Of a DNA stretch of 64,000 nucleotides, positions 1 through 10,504 are shown one piece after another; positions within the stretch are counted from its first letter, which is position 1, and each line of letters opens with the position of its first letter. Both the position numbers and the translations under genes were made by a program. Origin of the DNA: Curtobacterium sp. TC1 (lineage in GTDB: Bacteria; Actinomycetota; Actinomycetes; Actinomycetales; Microbacteriaceae). The notes beneath the pieces were generated by a model, which worked only from the letters and a program-made list of their open reading frames with translations, was not told the origin of the DNA and ran no database searches. The stretch covers positions 2,294,001 to 2,358,000 of the forward strand of contig NZ_CP081964.1 in NCBI RefSeq assembly GCF_019844075.1, in the 5' to 3' direction.

Positions 1-2286
1 GAACCGGTCGACGAGGAGCGGGAGCTCCGGGCCGATGATCGCCTGGTCTGCCATGCGGTCGAAGTAGTCGGCGAGCGACGGGGAGTCGTACAGGATCTCC
101 ATGCCGCGGCCGCCGAGCACGAAGGACGGGCGGACGAGGACCGGGTAGCCGATCTCCTCGGCCACCGCGGTCGCACTCGCCAGGTCGTGGGCGGTGCCGT
201 TGCGCGGTGCGAGCAGCCCCGCGGCGTCGAGGATGGCGGAGAACTGCCCGCGCTCCTCGGCCGAGTCGATCGCCGTCGGGCTGGTCCCGAGGATCGGGAT
301 CCCCGCGGCCTCGAGCGGCTTCGCCAGGCCCAGGGCGGTCTGGCCGCCGAGCTGCACGACGACGCCGACCAGCTCCCCCGATGCCGCCTCGGCCTCGATG
401 ACCTCGAGGACGTCCTCGGCCGTGAGCGGCTCGAAGTACAGGCGGTCCGAGGTGTCGTAGTCGGTGGAGACCGTCTCGGGGTTGCAGTTGATCATGATCG
501 TCTCGAACCCGGCGTCGCTCAGCGCGAACGACGCGTGCACGCACGAGTAGTCGAACTCGACGCCCTGACCGATGCGGTTCGGGCCGGACCCCAGGATGAC
601 GACCTTCTTGCGGTTGCTCGCGGCCACCTCGGTCTCGGCGTCGTACGACGAGTAGTGGTACGGCGTCAGGGCCGGGAACTCGCCGGCACAGGTGTCGACG
701 GTCTTGAAGACGGGGCGGATGCCGAGGGCGTGCCGCTCGTCGCGGACCTGCTGCTCGCTGACGGGGTGCTCGGGGGTGCTGCGGAGCGCCGCGATCTGGG
801 TGTCGCTGAAACCGTGCTCCTTGGCCCAGCGGACGGTGTCCGCGTCAAGCTCCTCGGCGGCAGCGACCTCGGCCGCGACCTCGTTGATGAGCACGATCTG
901 GTCGATGAACCACGGGTCGATCTTCGTGGCCTCGAAGACCTCGTCCGCGGTGGCGCCGGCGACCAGGGCCTGCTGCACCGTGACGATCCGGCCGTCGGTG
1001 GGGACGGAGGACTTCGCGAGCAGGGCGTCCTTGTCGAGTTCCGCCGCCGGCGTGTCCCAGTGGAAGCTCGACCCGCGCTTCTCGAGCGAGCGCAGCGACT
1101 TCTGCAGTGCCGTCGCGTAGTTGCGGCCGATGGCCATCGCCTCGCCGACGCTCTTCATCGTCGTGGTGAGCGTGGCGTCCGCCGCGGGGAACTTCTCGAA
1201 CGCGAAGCGCGGGGTCTTCACGACGACGTAGTCGAGCGTCGGCTCGAAGCTGGCCGGCGTGACCTTCGTGATGTCGTTCTGGATCTCGTCCAAGCGGTAC
1301 CCGATGGCGAGCTTCGCGGCGATCTTCGCGATCGGGAAGCCCGTGGCCTTCGACGCCAGGGCCGACGAGCGGGAGACACGCGGGTTCATCTCGATGACGA
1401 TCAGGCGGCCGTTCGACGGGTCGACGGCGAACTGGATGTTGCAGCCACCGGTGTCGACGCCGACGCGACGGATGATGTCGATGCCGATGTTGCGCATGTT
1501 CTGGTACTCGCGGTCGGTGAGCGTGAGCGCCGGAGCGACGGTGATCGAGTCGCCGGTGTGGACCCCGACCGGGTCGACGTTCTCGATCGAGCAGATGACG
1601 ACGGTGTTGTCGTAGTTGTCGCGCATCAGCTCGAGCTCGTACTCCTTCCAGCCGAGGATCGACTCCTCGAGCAGGACCTCGGTCGTCGGGCTGGACTGCA
1701 GCCCGTCACCGACGAAGCGGACGAGTTCGGCCTCGTCGTACGCGAAGCCCGAACCGAGACCGCCCATGGTGAACGAGGGGCGGACGACCAGCGGGTAGCC
1801 GAGGTCCTTCGCGAACTCCTTCGCCTCTTCCAGCGTGTGGGCGATGTGGCTGCGGGCCACGTCGGCGCCGGACTCGAGCACGAGCTCCTTGAAGAGCTGG
1901 CGGTCCTCACCACGCTGGATCGCCTCGACCTTGGCGCCGATGAGCTCGACGCCGTGCTTCGCGAGGATGCCGGCCTCGTCGAGCGCGATCGCCGCGTTCA
2001 GGGCGGTCTGACCGCCCAGCGTCGGCAGGACGGCGTCCGGCTTCTCGATGCGGATGATCTCCTCGAGGCACGCGTTCGTGATCGGCTCGATGTAGGTCGC
2101 GTCGGCGAAGTCGGGGTCGGTCATGATCGTCGCCGGGTTCGGGTTGACGAGGATGACCCGGACGCCCTCGGCACGGAGGACGCGGCACGCCTGGGTGCCG
2201 GAGTAGTCGAACTCGGCGGCCTGACCGATGACGATCGGGCCGGACCCGATGACGAGGACGGAGTTGATGTCTGCGCGCTTGGGCAT
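1..2286 (-). CDS. carB: Carbamoyl-phosphate synthase large subunit (3' end cut by window edge)
   Basis: Large subunit of carbamoyl-phosphate synthase. It uses two ATP-grasp halves to make carbamoyl phosphate from bicarbonate, ammonia tunnelled from CarA, and ATP, for pyrimidine and arginine synthesis. The window holds the first 762 residues of a protein usually near 1,090, so the allosteric C-terminus is outside. The first half opens with [17 protein letters not shown], and the second half starts near residue 562 with a similar [18 protein letters not shown] segment, the internal duplication typical of CarB. The ATG shares one base with the carA stop (TGATG), so the two subunits are translationally coupled. 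It is the last visible gene of the pyrR-pyrB-pyrC-carA-carB operon. Confidence 0.97.
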   Translation of the reverse strand, partial: MPKRADINSVLVIGSGPIVIGQAAEFDYSGTQACRVLRAEGVRVILVNPNPATIMTDPDFADATYIEPITNACLEEIIRIEKPDAVLPTLGGQTALNAAIALDEAGILAKHGVELIGAKVEAIQRGEDRQLFKELVLESGADVARSHIAHTLEEAKEFAKDLGYPLVVRPSFTMGGLGSGFAYDEAELVRFVGDGLQSSPTTEVLLEESILGWKEYELELMRDNYDNTVVICSIENVDPVGVHTGDSITVAPALTLTDREYQNMRNIGIDIIRRVGVDTGGCNIQFAVDPSNGRLIVIEMNPRVSRSSALASKATGFPIAKIAAKLAIGYRLDEIQNDITKVTPASFEPTLDYVVVKTPRFAFEKFPAADATLTTTMKSVGEAMAIGRNYATALQKSLRSLEKRGSSFHWDTPAAELDKDALLAKSSVPTDGRIVTVQQALVAGATADEVFEATKIDPWFIDQIVLINEVAAEVAAAEELDADTVRWAKEHGFSDTQIAALRSTPEHPVSEQQVRDERHALGIRPVFKTVDTCAGEFPALTPYHYSSYDAETEVAASNRKKVVILGSGPNRIGQGVEFDYSCVHASFALSDAGFETIMINCNPETVSTDYDTSDRLYFEPLTAEDVLEVIEAEAASGELVGVVVQLGGQTALGLAKPLEAAGIPILGTSPTAIDSAEERGQFSAILDAAGLLAPRNGTAHDLASATAVAEEIGYPVLVRPSFVLGGRGMEILYDSPSLADYFDRMADQAIIGPELPLLVDRF

Positions 2287-3485
2287 CAGTTCGCTTCCTT
2301 GGTGATGTCTGCTGCGGGAGTGGTCGCGTCGGCGGTGGCCGCGTCGAGCGGCTCCCCGTCACGTCGCGCGCGCACCAGGTCCGCGAACCGGTCGAAGAGG
2401 TACATGCTGTCGTGCGGACCGGCGGCGGCCTCGGGGTGGTACTGCACGCTGAACGCGGGGACGTCGAGCGCACGCAGGCCCTCGACCACGTCGTCGTTCA
2501 GCGAGTAGTGCGAGACCTCCACGCGGCCGAAGCCGGCCGGCGACTCGAGGACCTGCCCCAGGGGCGCGTCGACCGCGAAGCCGTGGTTCTGGCTCGTGAT
2601 CTCGACCTTGCCCGTGGTGGTGTCGAGCACCGGCTGGTTGATGCCGCGGTGACCGAAGGGCAGCTTGTAGGTGCCGAAGCCGAGCGCGCGGCCGAGCAGC
2701 TGGTTGCCGAAGCAGATGCCGAAGAACGGGCGCCCGGTCCGCAGGCTCTCCTGCAGCAGTTCGACCTGGGCGTCCGACGCGGCCGGATCCCCTGGGCCGT
2801 TCGAGTAGAAGAGCGCGTCCGGTGCCAGGGCTTCCAGGTCGGCGGCGCTGATGTCCTGCGGCACCACGTGCACCTCGAACCCGCGCTGGGCGAGGTAGCG
2901 GGTGGTCGATGCCTTCACGCCCAGGTCGAGCACGGCCAGCCGGCCGATCTGCTCGCCCTCGGCCGGCACCACGTACGTCTCGGGGGTGGACACGATCGCC
3001 GAGAAGCTCGCACCCGCCATCGTGGCCTGCGACCGGACGGCGTCCAGCTGCTCCGACTCCGGCAGCGCCGCGTCGGCACCGCTGAAGACGCCGCCCTTCA
3101 TGGCCCCGGCGTCGCGGATCCGGCGCGTCAGGGCGCGGGTGTCGATCCCGGAGATGCCGACGATGCCGTCACGCACGAGGTGGTCGTCGAGCGACGCGTT
3201 CGCGCGGTGGTTCGACACCACGCGGCTGGGGTCGCGCACCACGTACCCGGCGACCCAGATGCGACGGGACTCGGGGTCCTCGTCGTTCACACCGGTGTTG
3301 CCGATGTGCGGCGCGGTCTGCACCACGATCTGGCCGGCGTAGGAGGGGTCGGTCAGCGTCTCCTGGTACCCGGTCATGCCGGTCGCGAAGACCACCTCGC
3401 CGAGCGTGCGCCCACGGGCGCCGTAGGCCCAGCCGTCGTACCGGGTGCCGTCTTCGAGGACCAGGACGGCCCGTTCGCGTGTCAT
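2286..3485 (-). CDS. carA: Carbamoyl-phosphate synthase small (glutaminase) subunit
   Basis: Glutamine-hydrolysing subunit of carbamoyl-phosphate synthase, 399 residues, normal for the family. The N-terminal CPSase domain begins [16 protein letters not shown]. The C-terminal class I amidotransferase domain carries the nucleophile Cys near residue 258 ([12 protein letters not shown]) and the catalytic His in [10 protein letters not shown] near residue 350. The open frame extends upstream, but the ATG at 3485 is chosen because it forms an ATGA overlap with the preceding gene and gives the standard N-terminus. Its stop overlaps the carB start by one base. Expression probably follows the operon-wide PyrR control described at pyrR. 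Confidence 0.97.
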   Translation of the reverse strand: MTRERAVLVLEDGTRYDGWAYGARGRTLGEVVFATGMTGYQETLTDPSYAGQIVVQTAPHIGNTGVNDEDPESRRIWVAGYVVRDPSRVVSNHRANASLDDHLVRDGIVGISGIDTRALTRRIRDAGAMKGGVFSGADAALPESEQLDAVRSQATMAGASFSAIVSTPETYVVPAEGEQIGRLAVLDLGVKASTTRYLAQRGFEVHVVPQDISAADLEALAPDALFYSNGPGDPAASDAQVELLQESLRTGRPFFGICFGNQLLGRALGFGTYKLPFGHRGINQPVLDTTTGKVEITSQNHGFAVDAPLGQVLESPAGFGRVEVSHYSLNDDVVEGLRALDVPAFSVQYHPEAAAGPHDSMYLFDRFADLVRARRDGEPLDAATADATTPAADITKEAN

Positions 3486-4045
3486 GCTTTCTTCCCTTCG
3501 CCCGCGGTTCGCGGGGCATCGGCCGCAGTCGCCTGCGGCCCGGTCTCGGTCAGTCCCTGCAGGGCGAGCAGCGCGGCTGCGTCGCCCTCCGGGAACCGGA
3601 AGTACGTGTCGAGGTCCGTCGCACCTGCGGCGCCGGTCGCCGTCCATCGCAGACGGACCAGTCCCCCGGGCTCGACGACCCGGTCGATCGCCCACGTCGA
3701 GCGGTCGGCACCGCGGACCGCAGCACGTTCGATCCACCGGTCGTCCGCCCCGGCGAGTCGCAGGACCACACCGGTCTCGTGGACGGTCACGCCACCGCGG
3801 CCCCGGAACCCGAGTCCGCCGGCGGTGATGCGTTCCAGCGGCTGGTCGGCGCGGGTCGTCGCGACGGAGAAGCCGTCCCAGGACCCGGCCGCCGGTCCGA
3901 CCGTGGTCGGGACGGGGACGGGAGGCACGGCTTCCGCCTGCTTCCTGGTCCGCGTCCGCCAGGTGCGCGCCATGGCGACGAACAGCGCGGCGACCGCGAG
4001 CAGGATCACCCCGCCGAGCAGCCAGCGCGCGGCGTCGCCGCTCAT
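3482..4045 (-). CDS. Membrane-anchored protein of the pyrC-carA interval (Rv1382-like)
   Basis: A 187-residue protein with one N-terminal membrane segment (residues about 8-25, [17 protein letters not shown]), a basic stretch, and a soluble domain rich in beta-type sequence. A gene of this kind between pyrC and carA is a known actinobacterial arrangement (Rv1382 in Mycobacterium tuberculosis), with no established function. The start at 4045 overlaps the pyrC stop by ATGA, and the stop overlaps carA by ATGA, so it is a true operon member. Its place suggests a link to pyrimidine synthesis or to membrane placement of the pathway, but no catalytic motif is visible. Confidence 0.85.
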   Translation of the reverse strand: MSGDAARWLLGGVILLAVAALFVAMARTWRTRTRKQAEAVPPVPVPTTVGPAAGSWDGFSVATTRADQPLERITAGGLGFRGRGGVTVHETGVVLRLAGADDRWIERAAVRGADRSTWAIDRVVEPGGLVRLRWTATGAAGATDLDTYFRFPEGDAAALLALQGLTETGPQATAADAPRTAGEGKKA

Positions 4046-5400
4046 GCGCGCGCCCCCGTCCGGAGCGCCGCGGCGTGCGCGGCCACGGTGTCGGCGTCCA
4101 CCAGGCGGCCGTCGAGCACCGTCGGCGCGCCCAGGTGGAACGTCGCGACGACCCGGCCGGGCAGGGTCATGCCGAGGTACGGCGAGTTCTGCGACTGTCC
4201 GGCGAGGTCGGCGACCGCGAACTCGCGGCTGGCCGACGGGTCGTAGAGCGTGATCTCGGCGGGTGCGCCCTCGGCGAGTCGCTGGCCGTGGCCCTCCACC
4301 TGGCCGATCCGGGCGGGCGCCTCGGACAGGACCCGTGCGACGTCGGCCCAGTCGAGCTGGCCCGACGCGACGACGGCGGACTGCACGACGCTGAGCGCCG
4401 ACTCGAGGCCGACCATGCCGTTCGCCGCCGCCGGCCACTCGCAGCACTTCGCCTCGGCGGTGTGCGGTGCGTGGTCGGTCGCGACGATGTCGATGGTGCC
4501 GTCGGCCAGGGCCGCGCGCAGGGCGTCGACGTCCTCGCGGGCGCGGAGCGGCGGGTTCACCTTGTAGCGGGCGTCGTACCCGGGGGCGCCGTGGTGCCCG
4601 GCGATGAGGTCCTCGGTGAGCACGAGGTGGTGCGGCGTGACCTCGGCGGTGACGTCGATGCCGCGGGACTTGGCCCAGCGGATCACCTCGACGCTGCCGG
4701 CGGTCGACACGTGGCAGACGTGCAGTCGTGCGCCCACGTGGTCGGCGAGCAGGACGTCACGGGCGATGATCGCCTCCTCCGCCACGGCCGGCCAGCCCGC
4801 GAGCCCGAGCTCCGAGGACAGCCGGCCCTCGTTCATCTGCGCGCCGATGGTCAGGCGGGGTTCCTGCGCGTGCTGCGCGAGCACACCGCCGAAGCCCTTG
4901 ATGTACTCGAGCGCGCGACGCATGAGCAGCGGGTCGGCGACGCAGGAACCGTCGTCCGAGAACACCCGGACCTTCGCCCGCGAGGTCGCCATGGCACCGA
5001 TCTCGGACAGGTGCGTGCCCTGCAGCCCCTGCGACACCGCGCCGATCGGGCGGACGGTGACGTAGCCGGCGTCGTCGCCGAGCGCCTGGACCTGCTCGAC
5101 GACACCGGCGGTGTCGGCGACCGGGCTCGAGTTCGCCATCGCGTTCACGGCGGTGAAGCCACCGGCCGCGGCGGCGCGCGAACCCGTCAGGACCGTCTCG
5201 GACTCCTCGTGCCCGGGCTCGCGCAGGTGGGTGTGCAGGTCGACGAGGCCGGGCAGGGCGATGAGCCCGTCGGCGTCGACGACCGTCGCGCCGCCCGCGT
5301 CCACACCGGACCCGACCGCCGTGATGCGGCCGTCCTGCAGACGGATGTCGGCGCGCGAGCCGTCGACCAGCTGCGCGCCGCGGATCAGGTGAGCGGTCAT
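4042..5400 (-). CDS. pyrC: Dihydroorotase
   Basis: Zinc amidohydrolase that cyclises N-carbamoyl-L-aspartate to dihydroorotate, the third step of pyrimidine synthesis. The protein has 452 residues, close to the Bacillus-type (class I) enzymes. The first metal site is the HTH motif at residues 56-58 ([15 protein letters not shown]). Later metal or substrate motifs are HVCHVSTAG and ATDHAPHT. The ATG is four bases inside the pyrB stop region and the stop overlaps the next gene by four bases, as elsewhere in this operon. Nothing looks disrupted. Confidence 0.96.
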   Translation of the reverse strand: MTAHLIRGAQLVDGSRADIRLQDGRITAVGSGVDAGGATVVDADGLIALPGLVDLHTHLREPGHEESETVLTGSRAAAAGGFTAVNAMANSSPVADTAGVVEQVQALGDDAGYVTVRPIGAVSQGLQGTHLSEIGAMATSRAKVRVFSDDGSCVADPLLMRRALEYIKGFGGVLAQHAQEPRLTIGAQMNEGRLSSELGLAGWPAVAEEAIIARDVLLADHVGARLHVCHVSTAGSVEVIRWAKSRGIDVTAEVTPHHLVLTEDLIAGHHGAPGYDARYKVNPPLRAREDVDALRAALADGTIDIVATDHAPHTAEAKCCEWPAAANGMVGLESALSVVQSAVVASGQLDWADVARVLSEAPARIGQVEGHGQRLAEGAPAEITLYDPSASREFAVADLAGQSQNSPYLGMTLPGRVVATFHLGAPTVLDGRLVDADTVAAHAAALRTGARA

Positions 5401-6371
5401 GCGGCTGACTCCTTCGCTTCGGTGGTGGTCGCGTCACTGCCGGTCAGGGCCAGGTAGAGGACCGCCATGCGGACCGAGACGCCGTTCTCGACCTGCTCGA
5501 CCACCGTCGAGCGCGGGTCGTCGGCCGCGATGCCCGCGATCTCCAGCCCGCGGTTCATCGGACCGGGGTGCATGATCAGCGTGCGCTCCGACAGTCGCGC
5601 GAACCGCGCAGCCGTCAGGCCCCAGTGCCGCGTGTACTCGCGCGGGTTCGGGAAGAACGCGTCGTTCATCCGCTCCTGCTGGATGCGGAGCGTCATCACG
5701 ACGTCCGGGTCCTCGGCCAGTGCGGCGTCGAGGTCGTGGTGCACGGCCGCCCCGAACGGCGTCGTCGTCGCGGGCAGCAGCGTCGGCGGCGCAGCGAAGG
5801 TCACGCTCGCCCCGAGGGTCCGGAGCAGCCACGCGTTCGACCGGGCGACGCGGCTGTGCAGCACGTCGCCGACGATCAGGACCCGGACGCCGTCGAGGCC
5901 CTGTCCGCGCGACCCCGCACCGTGCAGGCGGCGGCGCATGGTGAAGGCGTCGAGCAGCGCCTGCGTCGGGTGCTCGTGCGTCCCGTCGCCGGCGTTCACC
6001 ACGGGGACGTCGATCCAGTCGGCGTCGGCGAGCACGCGCGGGGCACCGGACGAGCCGTGCCGCATCACGATCCCGTCGATGCCCATGGCGCCGAGGGTCT
6101 GCACGGTGTCCTTCAGGGACTCGCCCTTGGAGACGCTCGAGCCCTTGGCCGCGAAGTTGATGACGTCGGCCGACAGGCGCTTCGCCGCGGCCTCGAACGA
6201 GATGCGCGTGCGCGTCGAGTCCTCGAAGAACAGGTTCACGACGGTCTTGCCGCGCAGCGCCGGGAGCTTCCGGACCTCGCGCGTGTTGACCTCGGCCATC
6301 TCCTCGGCGACGTCGAGGATGTGCACGGCCTGGTCGCGCGACAGGTCGGCGGTGGAGAGCAGGTGCCGCAT
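5397..6371 (-). CDS. pyrB: Aspartate carbamoyltransferase catalytic chain
   Basis: Transfers the carbamoyl group from carbamoyl phosphate to aspartate, the committed step of pyrimidine synthesis. The 324-residue protein has the phosphate-binding STRTR motif at residues 52-56 and the HPTQALLD motif further on, both hallmarks of the family. No regulatory pyrI chain is seen nearby, as expected for actinobacteria. The ATG at 6371 shares one base with the pyrR stop (TGATG), and the stop overlaps pyrC. The upstream extension of the reading frame is not coding because it covers pyrR in another frame. Confidence 0.97.
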   Translation of the reverse strand: MRHLLSTADLSRDQAVHILDVAEEMAEVNTREVRKLPALRGKTVVNLFFEDSTRTRISFEAAAKRLSADVINFAAKGSSVSKGESLKDTVQTLGAMGIDGIVMRHGSSGAPRVLADADWIDVPVVNAGDGTHEHPTQALLDAFTMRRRLHGAGSRGQGLDGVRVLIVGDVLHSRVARSNAWLLRTLGASVTFAAPPTLLPATTTPFGAAVHHDLDAALAEDPDVVMTLRIQQERMNDAFFPNPREYTRHWGLTAARFARLSERTLIMHPGPMNRGLEIAGIAADDPRSTVVEQVENGVSVRMAVLYLALTGSDATTTEAKESAA

Positions 6372-6937
6372 CACGCCACCCCCTGCTCGATGAACACGGT
6401 GTCGTCGCCGTCGGTCTCGGACAGGTGCAGGGTGACCCGCTCGTCGGACGCGGTCGGCAGGTTCTTCCCGACGTGGTCGGCGCGGATCGGCAGCTCGCGG
6501 TGGCCGCGGTCGACGAGCACGGCGAGCCGGACGGCACGCGGGCGGCCGATCCCCTGCAGGGCGTCGAGCGCTGCCCGGACCGTGCGGCCCGAGTACAGGA
6601 CGTCGTCGACGAGCACGACGACCTTGCCGTCGATGCCGCCGGCGGGGATGACGGTGCGGTGCGGTGCGCGGCCGATGCCGTGGCCGAGGTCGTCGCGGTG
6701 CATCGTGACGTCGAGCGTGCCGACACGCTCGGTCCCGATGCCGCCGGCGGCCGAGGCCCACTCCGGCTCGATGTCGGCCAGGATCCGGCCGAGCCGTTCC
6801 GCCAGGACCGCGCCGCGGGTCGGGATCCCCAGGAGCACGAGGTCCGAGCCGCCGTGGTTGGCCTCGAGGATCTCGTGTGCGATGCGCGTCAGAGCGCGCG
6901 TGATGTCGGGTTGCTGCAGGACCGTTCTGGTACCCAC
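6371..6937 (-). CDS. pyrR: PyrR bifunctional regulator / uracil phosphoribosyltransferase
   Basis: RNA-binding regulator of the pyr operon with phosphoribosyltransferase fold. The PRPP-binding motif [14 protein letters not shown] lies at about residues 106-119. I start it at the GTG at 6937 (188 residues, beginning [16 protein letters not shown]): it follows a purine-rich AAGGGGG at 6943-6949 by five bases. An in-frame ATG at 6970 lies upstream of the RNA hairpin described below and would put that hairpin inside the coding sequence, so I reject it. First gene of the operon, with its own promoter overlapping the end of nusB. In Mycobacterium smegmatis PyrR represses pyr translation by binding such a leader; the same mode is inferred here. 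Confidence 0.93.
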   Translation of the reverse strand: MGTRTVLQQPDITRALTRIAHEILEANHGGSDLVLLGIPTRGAVLAERLGRILADIEPEWASAAGGIGTERVGTLDVTMHRDDLGHGIGRAPHRTVIPAGGIDGKVVVLVDDVLYSGRTVRAALDALQGIGRPRAVRLAVLVDRGHRELPIRADHVGKNLPTASDERVTLHLSETDGDDTVFIEQGVA

Positions 6938-6942
6938 GTCGA

Positions 6943-6967
6943 CCCCCTTCCCCGCCTCACTGGACGG
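6943..6967 (-). promoter_or_regulatory. PyrR-binding hairpin next to the pyrR ribosome binding site
   Basis: In the transcript, CCGTC (6967-6963) pairs with GGCGG (6956-6952), including one U-G pair, around the hexaloop CAGTGA (6962-6957). This fits the CNGNGA hexaloop with a UC/GG closing stem known from PyrR binding loops. The hairpin ends two bases before the purine-rich ribosome binding region (6950-6943) of the pyrR GTG start. No terminator follows, so the layout predicts translational repression: UMP-bound PyrR holds the hairpin and blocks initiation of the whole coupled operon. Confidence 0.75.
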
Positions 6968-6991
6968 CATTAAAGGATGCTGACGGGGACA

Positions 6992-6997
6992 AGCCTA
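6992..6997 (-). promoter_or_regulatory. Candidate -10 box of the pyr operon promoter
   Basis: TAGGCT on the minus strand, whose first three bases are the nusB stop codon TAG. Transcription would begin near 6985, giving a leader of about 48 bases that contains the PyrR hairpin. No convincing -35 hexamer is seen, which is common in this window. Confidence 0.5.
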
Positions 6998-7447
6998 GCG
7001 GGACTCCTGGTCCCCTGCGACCGTCCGACCGGACGGTGCACGGCCGCCGGCGACAGCTCCGAGGACACCGTTCACGAAGCCCGCGGAGTCCTCGGTCGAG
7101 AGCGACTGGGCGAGCTCGACGGCCTCGGCGATCGCGACCGCGTCGGGCACCTCCGGGTTGAACCGGAGCTCCCAGACGGCCATCCGCAGGATGCAGCGGT
7201 CGAGGACCGGCATCCGGGCGATCGACCACCCCTGGGCGTGGTCGACGATGACGGAGTCGATCTCGTGACGGGCGTCGTCGACACCCGTCACGATCTGCCG
7301 CGCGTAGTCCCAGCTCGAGGCGCGCTCGGGCTGGTCCAGGTGGCGGACCGTCTCGGTGGCCAGCACGTCCGCGATCGGGAGCTCACGCACCTCCGCCACG
7401 TACAGCATGTCGAGGGCGCGCTTGCGGGCCTTCGAACGAGCACTCAT
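6995..7447 (-). CDS. nusB: Transcription antitermination factor NusB
   Basis: Small all-helical RNA-binding protein that, with NusE (S10), joins the rRNA antitermination complex on boxA. It has 150 residues, begins MSARSKARKRALDMLYVAEVR, and holds the family C-terminal pattern with VDHAQGWSIARMPVLDRCIL and VAIAEAVELAQSLSTEDSAGFVNG-type sequence. It follows efp by 11 bases and is probably co-transcribed with it. The basic tail after residue 135 is variable in the family. Confidence 0.95.
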   Translation of the reverse strand: MSARSKARKRALDMLYVAEVRELPIADVLATETVRHLDQPERASSWDYARQIVTGVDDARHEIDSVIVDHAQGWSIARMPVLDRCILRMAVWELRFNPEVPDAVAIAEAVELAQSLSTEDSAGFVNGVLGAVAGGRAPSGRTVAGDQESR

Positions 7448-7458
7448 ACGGACGTCGC

Positions 7459-8022
7459 CTAGGAGTTGACGCGGCCGAGGAAGCTGCCGTCGCGCGTGTC
7501 GATCTTCACCGTGGTACCGCTCTCGAGGTAGAGCGGAACCTGGATGCGGTGACCGGTCGCGATGATGGTCGCGTCCTTGGTGCCACCGGAGGAACGGTCG
7601 CCCTGCAGGCCCGGCTCGGTCTCGACCTCGGTCACGATCGACGTCGGGAGCTCGACGTAGAGCGGGTTGCCCTCGTTCATCGCGATGGTGACCATCGCGG
7701 ACTCGAGCAGGTAGTTCTTCGCGTCGCCGACGACCGTCGCCGAGACCGGGATCTGGTCGTAGGTGTCGGTGTCCATGAACACGTACGAGTCGCCGTCCTC
7801 GTAGAGGAACTGGTAGTCACGGCGGTCGACCACGGCGGTGTCGATCTTCGCGCCGGCGTTGAAGGTGCGGTCGACGACCTTGCCGGAGACGACGTTCTTC
7901 AGCTTGGTGCGGACGAACGCGCCACCCTTGCCGGGCTTGACGTGCTGGAACTCCACGACCGACCACAGCTGGCCGTCGATGATGAGAACGGCGCCGTTCT
8001 TGATGTCAGTGGTACTGGCCAT
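7459..8022 (-). CDS. efp: Elongation factor P
   Basis: Stimulates peptide bond formation at stalled polyproline stretches by entering the ribosomal E site. It has 187 residues, with the three beta-barrel domains of the family. The tip of domain I reads KPGKGGAF with Lys at residue 32, the near-palindromic loop reported for actinobacterial EF-Ps that work without lysine modification. No epmA, epmB, earP or deoxyhypusine-type modification gene is nearby. The ATG at 8022 gives the canonical N-terminus [13 protein letters not shown]. The ribosome binding site is weak. Confidence 0.97.
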   Translation of the reverse strand: MASTTDIKNGAVLIIDGQLWSVVEFQHVKPGKGGAFVRTKLKNVVSGKVVDRTFNAGAKIDTAVVDRRDYQFLYEDGDSYVFMDTDTYDQIPVSATVVGDAKNYLLESAMVTIAMNEGNPLYVELPTSIVTEVETEPGLQGDRSSGGTKDATIIATGHRIQVPLYLESGTTVKIDTRDGSFLGRVNS

Positions 8023-8086
8023 GAGTCTTCGGTGTCCCGTTCGGTCGTGTTGTGAAAGGTCTTCGGGCCGCGCTCGGCCCCGGACG

Positions 8087-8092
8087 AGTGTA
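8087..8092 (-). promoter_or_regulatory. Candidate -10 box for efp-nusB
   Basis: TACACT on the minus strand, 64 bases before the efp start. It lies in the gap between the ABC1-kinase gene end and efp and is the best TAnnnT element there. The -35 region is weak. Confidence 0.4.
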
Positions 8093-8113
8093 GCGGACGC
8101 CCGCCCGTCGCCA

Positions 8114-9805
8114 TCAGCGTCGCCGTCGGGCGCGCCAGGCGTCGATCGCCGCCCAGCCGAGCAGCACCACGGCCGCTCCCCCGAGCAGGGCTCCGGCGAC
8201 CCCGGTCGAGATCGCCGCGTCGGGTCGGGCGGGCAGCGCCAGGTACACGATCGCCAGGATGCCGGCACCGGCTCCGAGCAGCACGAGCAGGATGCGCCGG
8301 ACCATGCCGGACACGAGCTCCCGGTCGCGGCGGTCCGCGAACAGCCGGATGTTCACGGTGAACTTGCCGGTCTCGATCGCCTCGCCGATCCGGTCGACCC
8401 GGCGCGGCAGCCGTCGTGCCGCGGAGACGACACCGATGAGTTCCTTGGCTGCCAGGTCGCGGAGCTTGCCGGGGCGCAACTGGTCGGTGATCTGCTCACG
8501 GGCGAGCCCGCGGGACTCCTCGAGCAGGTCGAACGACGGTGCGAGCGTCCGGAGGGTGCCCTCGAAGATCGCCAGGGCCCGCGCGGCGGCGACGAAGTCC
8601 GGCGGCGGCTTGAGCCGGTAGCGCCCGAAGACCTCGACCGCGTCGTCCACGGTCTCGACCCCGATGCGGGCGCCCGGTCCGAGCTCGTCGGCGACGAAGC
8701 GCGCGATGTCCCGACGGAAGTCGGGCTCGTCGTGCGCGTCGCGCACCGGTGCCATCCGCAGGACCGCATCGGCGATCCGTGACGTGTCGTCCTGCAGGTA
8801 GGCGACCAGCAGGTCCTGGACCGTGTCCCTGAGGGTCGGGTCGAGCCTCCCGACCGATCCGAAGTCGATCAACGCGGGCCGCCCGTCGGGCAGCACCAGG
8901 ACGTTCCCCGGGTGCAGGTCGGCGTGGTACAGGCCGTCGAAGACGACCTGGCGCAGGAACGCGCGCAGGATCGCGCGCATCGGGCCGTCCAGGTCGCGGT
9001 CCGCGCGCTCGGCGCGGATCGCGCTGAGCGTGTCGCCCTCCAGGAACTCCATCACGAGCACGCGGCGTCCGGACAGCTCGGGGTACGGGTCCGGGAACCG
9101 GACCTCGTCGGGACGGGCGCTGCGTGCCTGCGCCGCACGCAGCGCGGTGAGGTTCCGCAGCTCGGAGACGAAGTCGACCTGGCGGACCAGGTCGTCGGCG
9201 TACTGCGCGGCCACGTCCTGCACGCCGACCTGCCGGGCCTCGGTCGACCACCGCGCCAGGAAGCGGACGACGCGGAGCGCGATGTCGACGTCACGACGCA
9301 CCGCGGCGTCGATCCCGGGCCGCTGCACCTTGACCGCGACCGCGGTGCCGTCGGGCAGGCGGGCGCGGTGGACCTGGGCGATCGAGGCCGCCGCGACGGG
9401 CACCGGGTCGAAGGAGGCGAACACCTGGTCGACCGGGGCGCCGAGCTCCCGTTCGAGCAGGGCGAGCACCTGGTCGGCGGGAGCGGCGGTGACGTTGCGC
9501 TGCAGGTGCGCGAGTCCCTCGGTCCACTCCTCGGGGAGCAGGTCGTCGCGCGTGGACAGCAGTTGCCCCATCTTCACGAACCCGCCGCCGGCCTCCTCGA
9601 GCGCACGCCGCAGGTGCTCGGCCTGGCTTCGTCGCAGGTCGGAGGTGGCGGGGTCGTGCGAGAAGTCGAGGCGGCGGAACGGCACGAGGCGGTGGCGCCG
9701 GGCGATCGACAGGAGTTCGGTGAACCGGCGGCCGCGGGACCGGAGGGTGCCGGTGTCGGCCTCCTGCGAGCCGGACAGGTCGCTCAGGCGGGGTGGGTTG
9801 GGCAC
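8114..9805 (-). CDS. ABC1/UbiB-family atypical protein kinase, membrane-anchored
   Basis: A 563-residue member of the ABC1 (UbiB/ADCK) atypical kinase family. Visible landmarks are the KxGQ signature ([13 protein letters not shown]), the Ala-rich loop AAASIAQVH, the Lys in AVKVQRPG, the catalytic loop HADLHPGNV and the metal-binding DFG (ALIDFGSVG). Two hydrophobic helices near the C-terminus ([19 protein letters not shown] and a second about 20 residues later) anchor it in the membrane. Family members support isoprenoid-lipid or quinone pathways; the substrate here is unknown. I start at the GTG at 9805. A CAGACT element ends six bases before it, so the transcript may be leaderless. The gene stands alone. 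Confidence 0.85.
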   Translation of the reverse strand: MPNPPRLSDLSGSQEADTGTLRSRGRRFTELLSIARRHRLVPFRRLDFSHDPATSDLRRSQAEHLRRALEEAGGGFVKMGQLLSTRDDLLPEEWTEGLAHLQRNVTAAPADQVLALLERELGAPVDQVFASFDPVPVAAASIAQVHRARLPDGTAVAVKVQRPGIDAAVRRDVDIALRVVRFLARWSTEARQVGVQDVAAQYADDLVRQVDFVSELRNLTALRAAQARSARPDEVRFPDPYPELSGRRVLVMEFLEGDTLSAIRAERADRDLDGPMRAILRAFLRQVVFDGLYHADLHPGNVLVLPDGRPALIDFGSVGRLDPTLRDTVQDLLVAYLQDDTSRIADAVLRMAPVRDAHDEPDFRRDIARFVADELGPGARIGVETVDDAVEVFGRYRLKPPPDFVAAARALAIFEGTLRTLAPSFDLLEESRGLAREQITDQLRPGKLRDLAAKELIGVVSAARRLPRRVDRIGEAIETGKFTVNIRLFADRRDRELVSGMVRRILLVLLGAGAGILAIVYLALPARPDAAISTGVAGALLGGAAVVLLGWAAIDAWRARRRR

Positions 9806-9940
9806 GTCGTCAGTCTGCTCCCCGCTGCTGGGTCCGCCGGGTGGACGCGTCCTCCTGCACAGGCCGGGAGGCGCGGTCCGGCATCCACAGATCGCCTCGC
9901 GTGTCGCGTCGGGTTGCGCCCACTGCCGCAGGCTCTCCCC

Positions 9941-10242
9941 ATGGAGACAGCACTGGTCGCGGCGTGCATCGCCGCCGGCGCAGCGATCGTGGCGGCGGTC
10001 GTCAGCTGGTTCGCGGCGTTCCAGAGCCGACGGACGACCGATCGAGAGCACGCCTGGAAGCGGTTCACGTGGTCGATCGCCCAGCCACGAGGGGGCTGTG
10101 CATACGACATTTCGAGGACTGTGCTCCGGGAACTCGAAACCGTACGGTGGTGGTCGAAGGCGGACCGACGGCTCGCCGCTCGTGCACTCCGGAGGCGAAC
10201 CGTCGCCGATCACGTCCCCCTGAGGAAGAGGAGCCCACCTGA
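9941..10242 (+). pseudogene. Small membrane protein gene with a probable frameshift near its end
   Basis: From the ATG at 9941 the frame encodes one N-terminal hydrophobic segment (residues about 4-24, [21 protein letters not shown]) followed by a charged region with [11 protein letters not shown] and [10 protein letters not shown]. Near 10215-10220 there is a run of five C. Adding one C would shift the frame into codons ending PPEEEEPT and a stop at 10242, which overlaps the ATG of the next small gene as TGATG. As it stands, the frame runs on out of register. I infer a one-base deletion, or slippage at the C run. Function is unknown. It stands between ABC1 kinase and aroB, on the opposite strand, in a patch with other gene fragments. 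Confidence 0.5.
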
Positions 10243-10421
10243 TGCCGATCTTGCGACCCTTGCCGGATGCGCCAGACGTGGACGCGGACGACGACGTGCT
10301 CTTCGCGTGGGACAACGGTGCCACGATCGCGGAGTTCCGGGAATGGCAGCGGACCGGCGTCCTCACCGTGTCGATGCAGGTCAAGTGGTGGTGGCGACGG
10401 ACGCGGCGGGTGTTGCGCTGA
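10242..10421 (+). CDS. Small hypothetical protein (59 residues)
   Basis: A short open frame starting MPILRPLPDAPDVDADDDV and ending in the basic stretch WWWRRTRRVLR. It has a clear purine-rich ribosome binding site (GAGGAAGAGGAG) ending nine bases before the ATG, and it is joined by a TGATG overlap to the frame-restored end of the upstream gene. This pairing supports a real two-gene unit. I do not recognise the product; it has an acidic half, a Trp-rich basic half and no membrane segment. Confidence 0.5.
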   Translation: MPILRPLPDAPDVDADDDVLFAWDNGATIAEFREWQRTGVLTVSMQVKWWWRRTRRVLR

Positions 10422-10504
10422 CGCCGGGCGGTTGGGTGTTCACGACCAGCACGCGCCGCTGCCCGACGTGGGCGTGCGCGTCGCGGAGCCAGTCAGGGAC
10501 GCCG

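Noticed and set aside
187..2508. Long plus-strand frame opposite carB
   Set aside because: Antisense of a certain carB; no domain recognised.
6371..6970. ATG at 6970 as the pyrR start
   Set aside because: It would place the PyrR hairpin inside the coding region. The GTG at 6937 has a purine-rich site and the right N-terminus.
10422..10504. Possible extension of the monooxygenase remnant upstream of 10505
   Set aside because: Frames here did not continue a recognisable family pattern.
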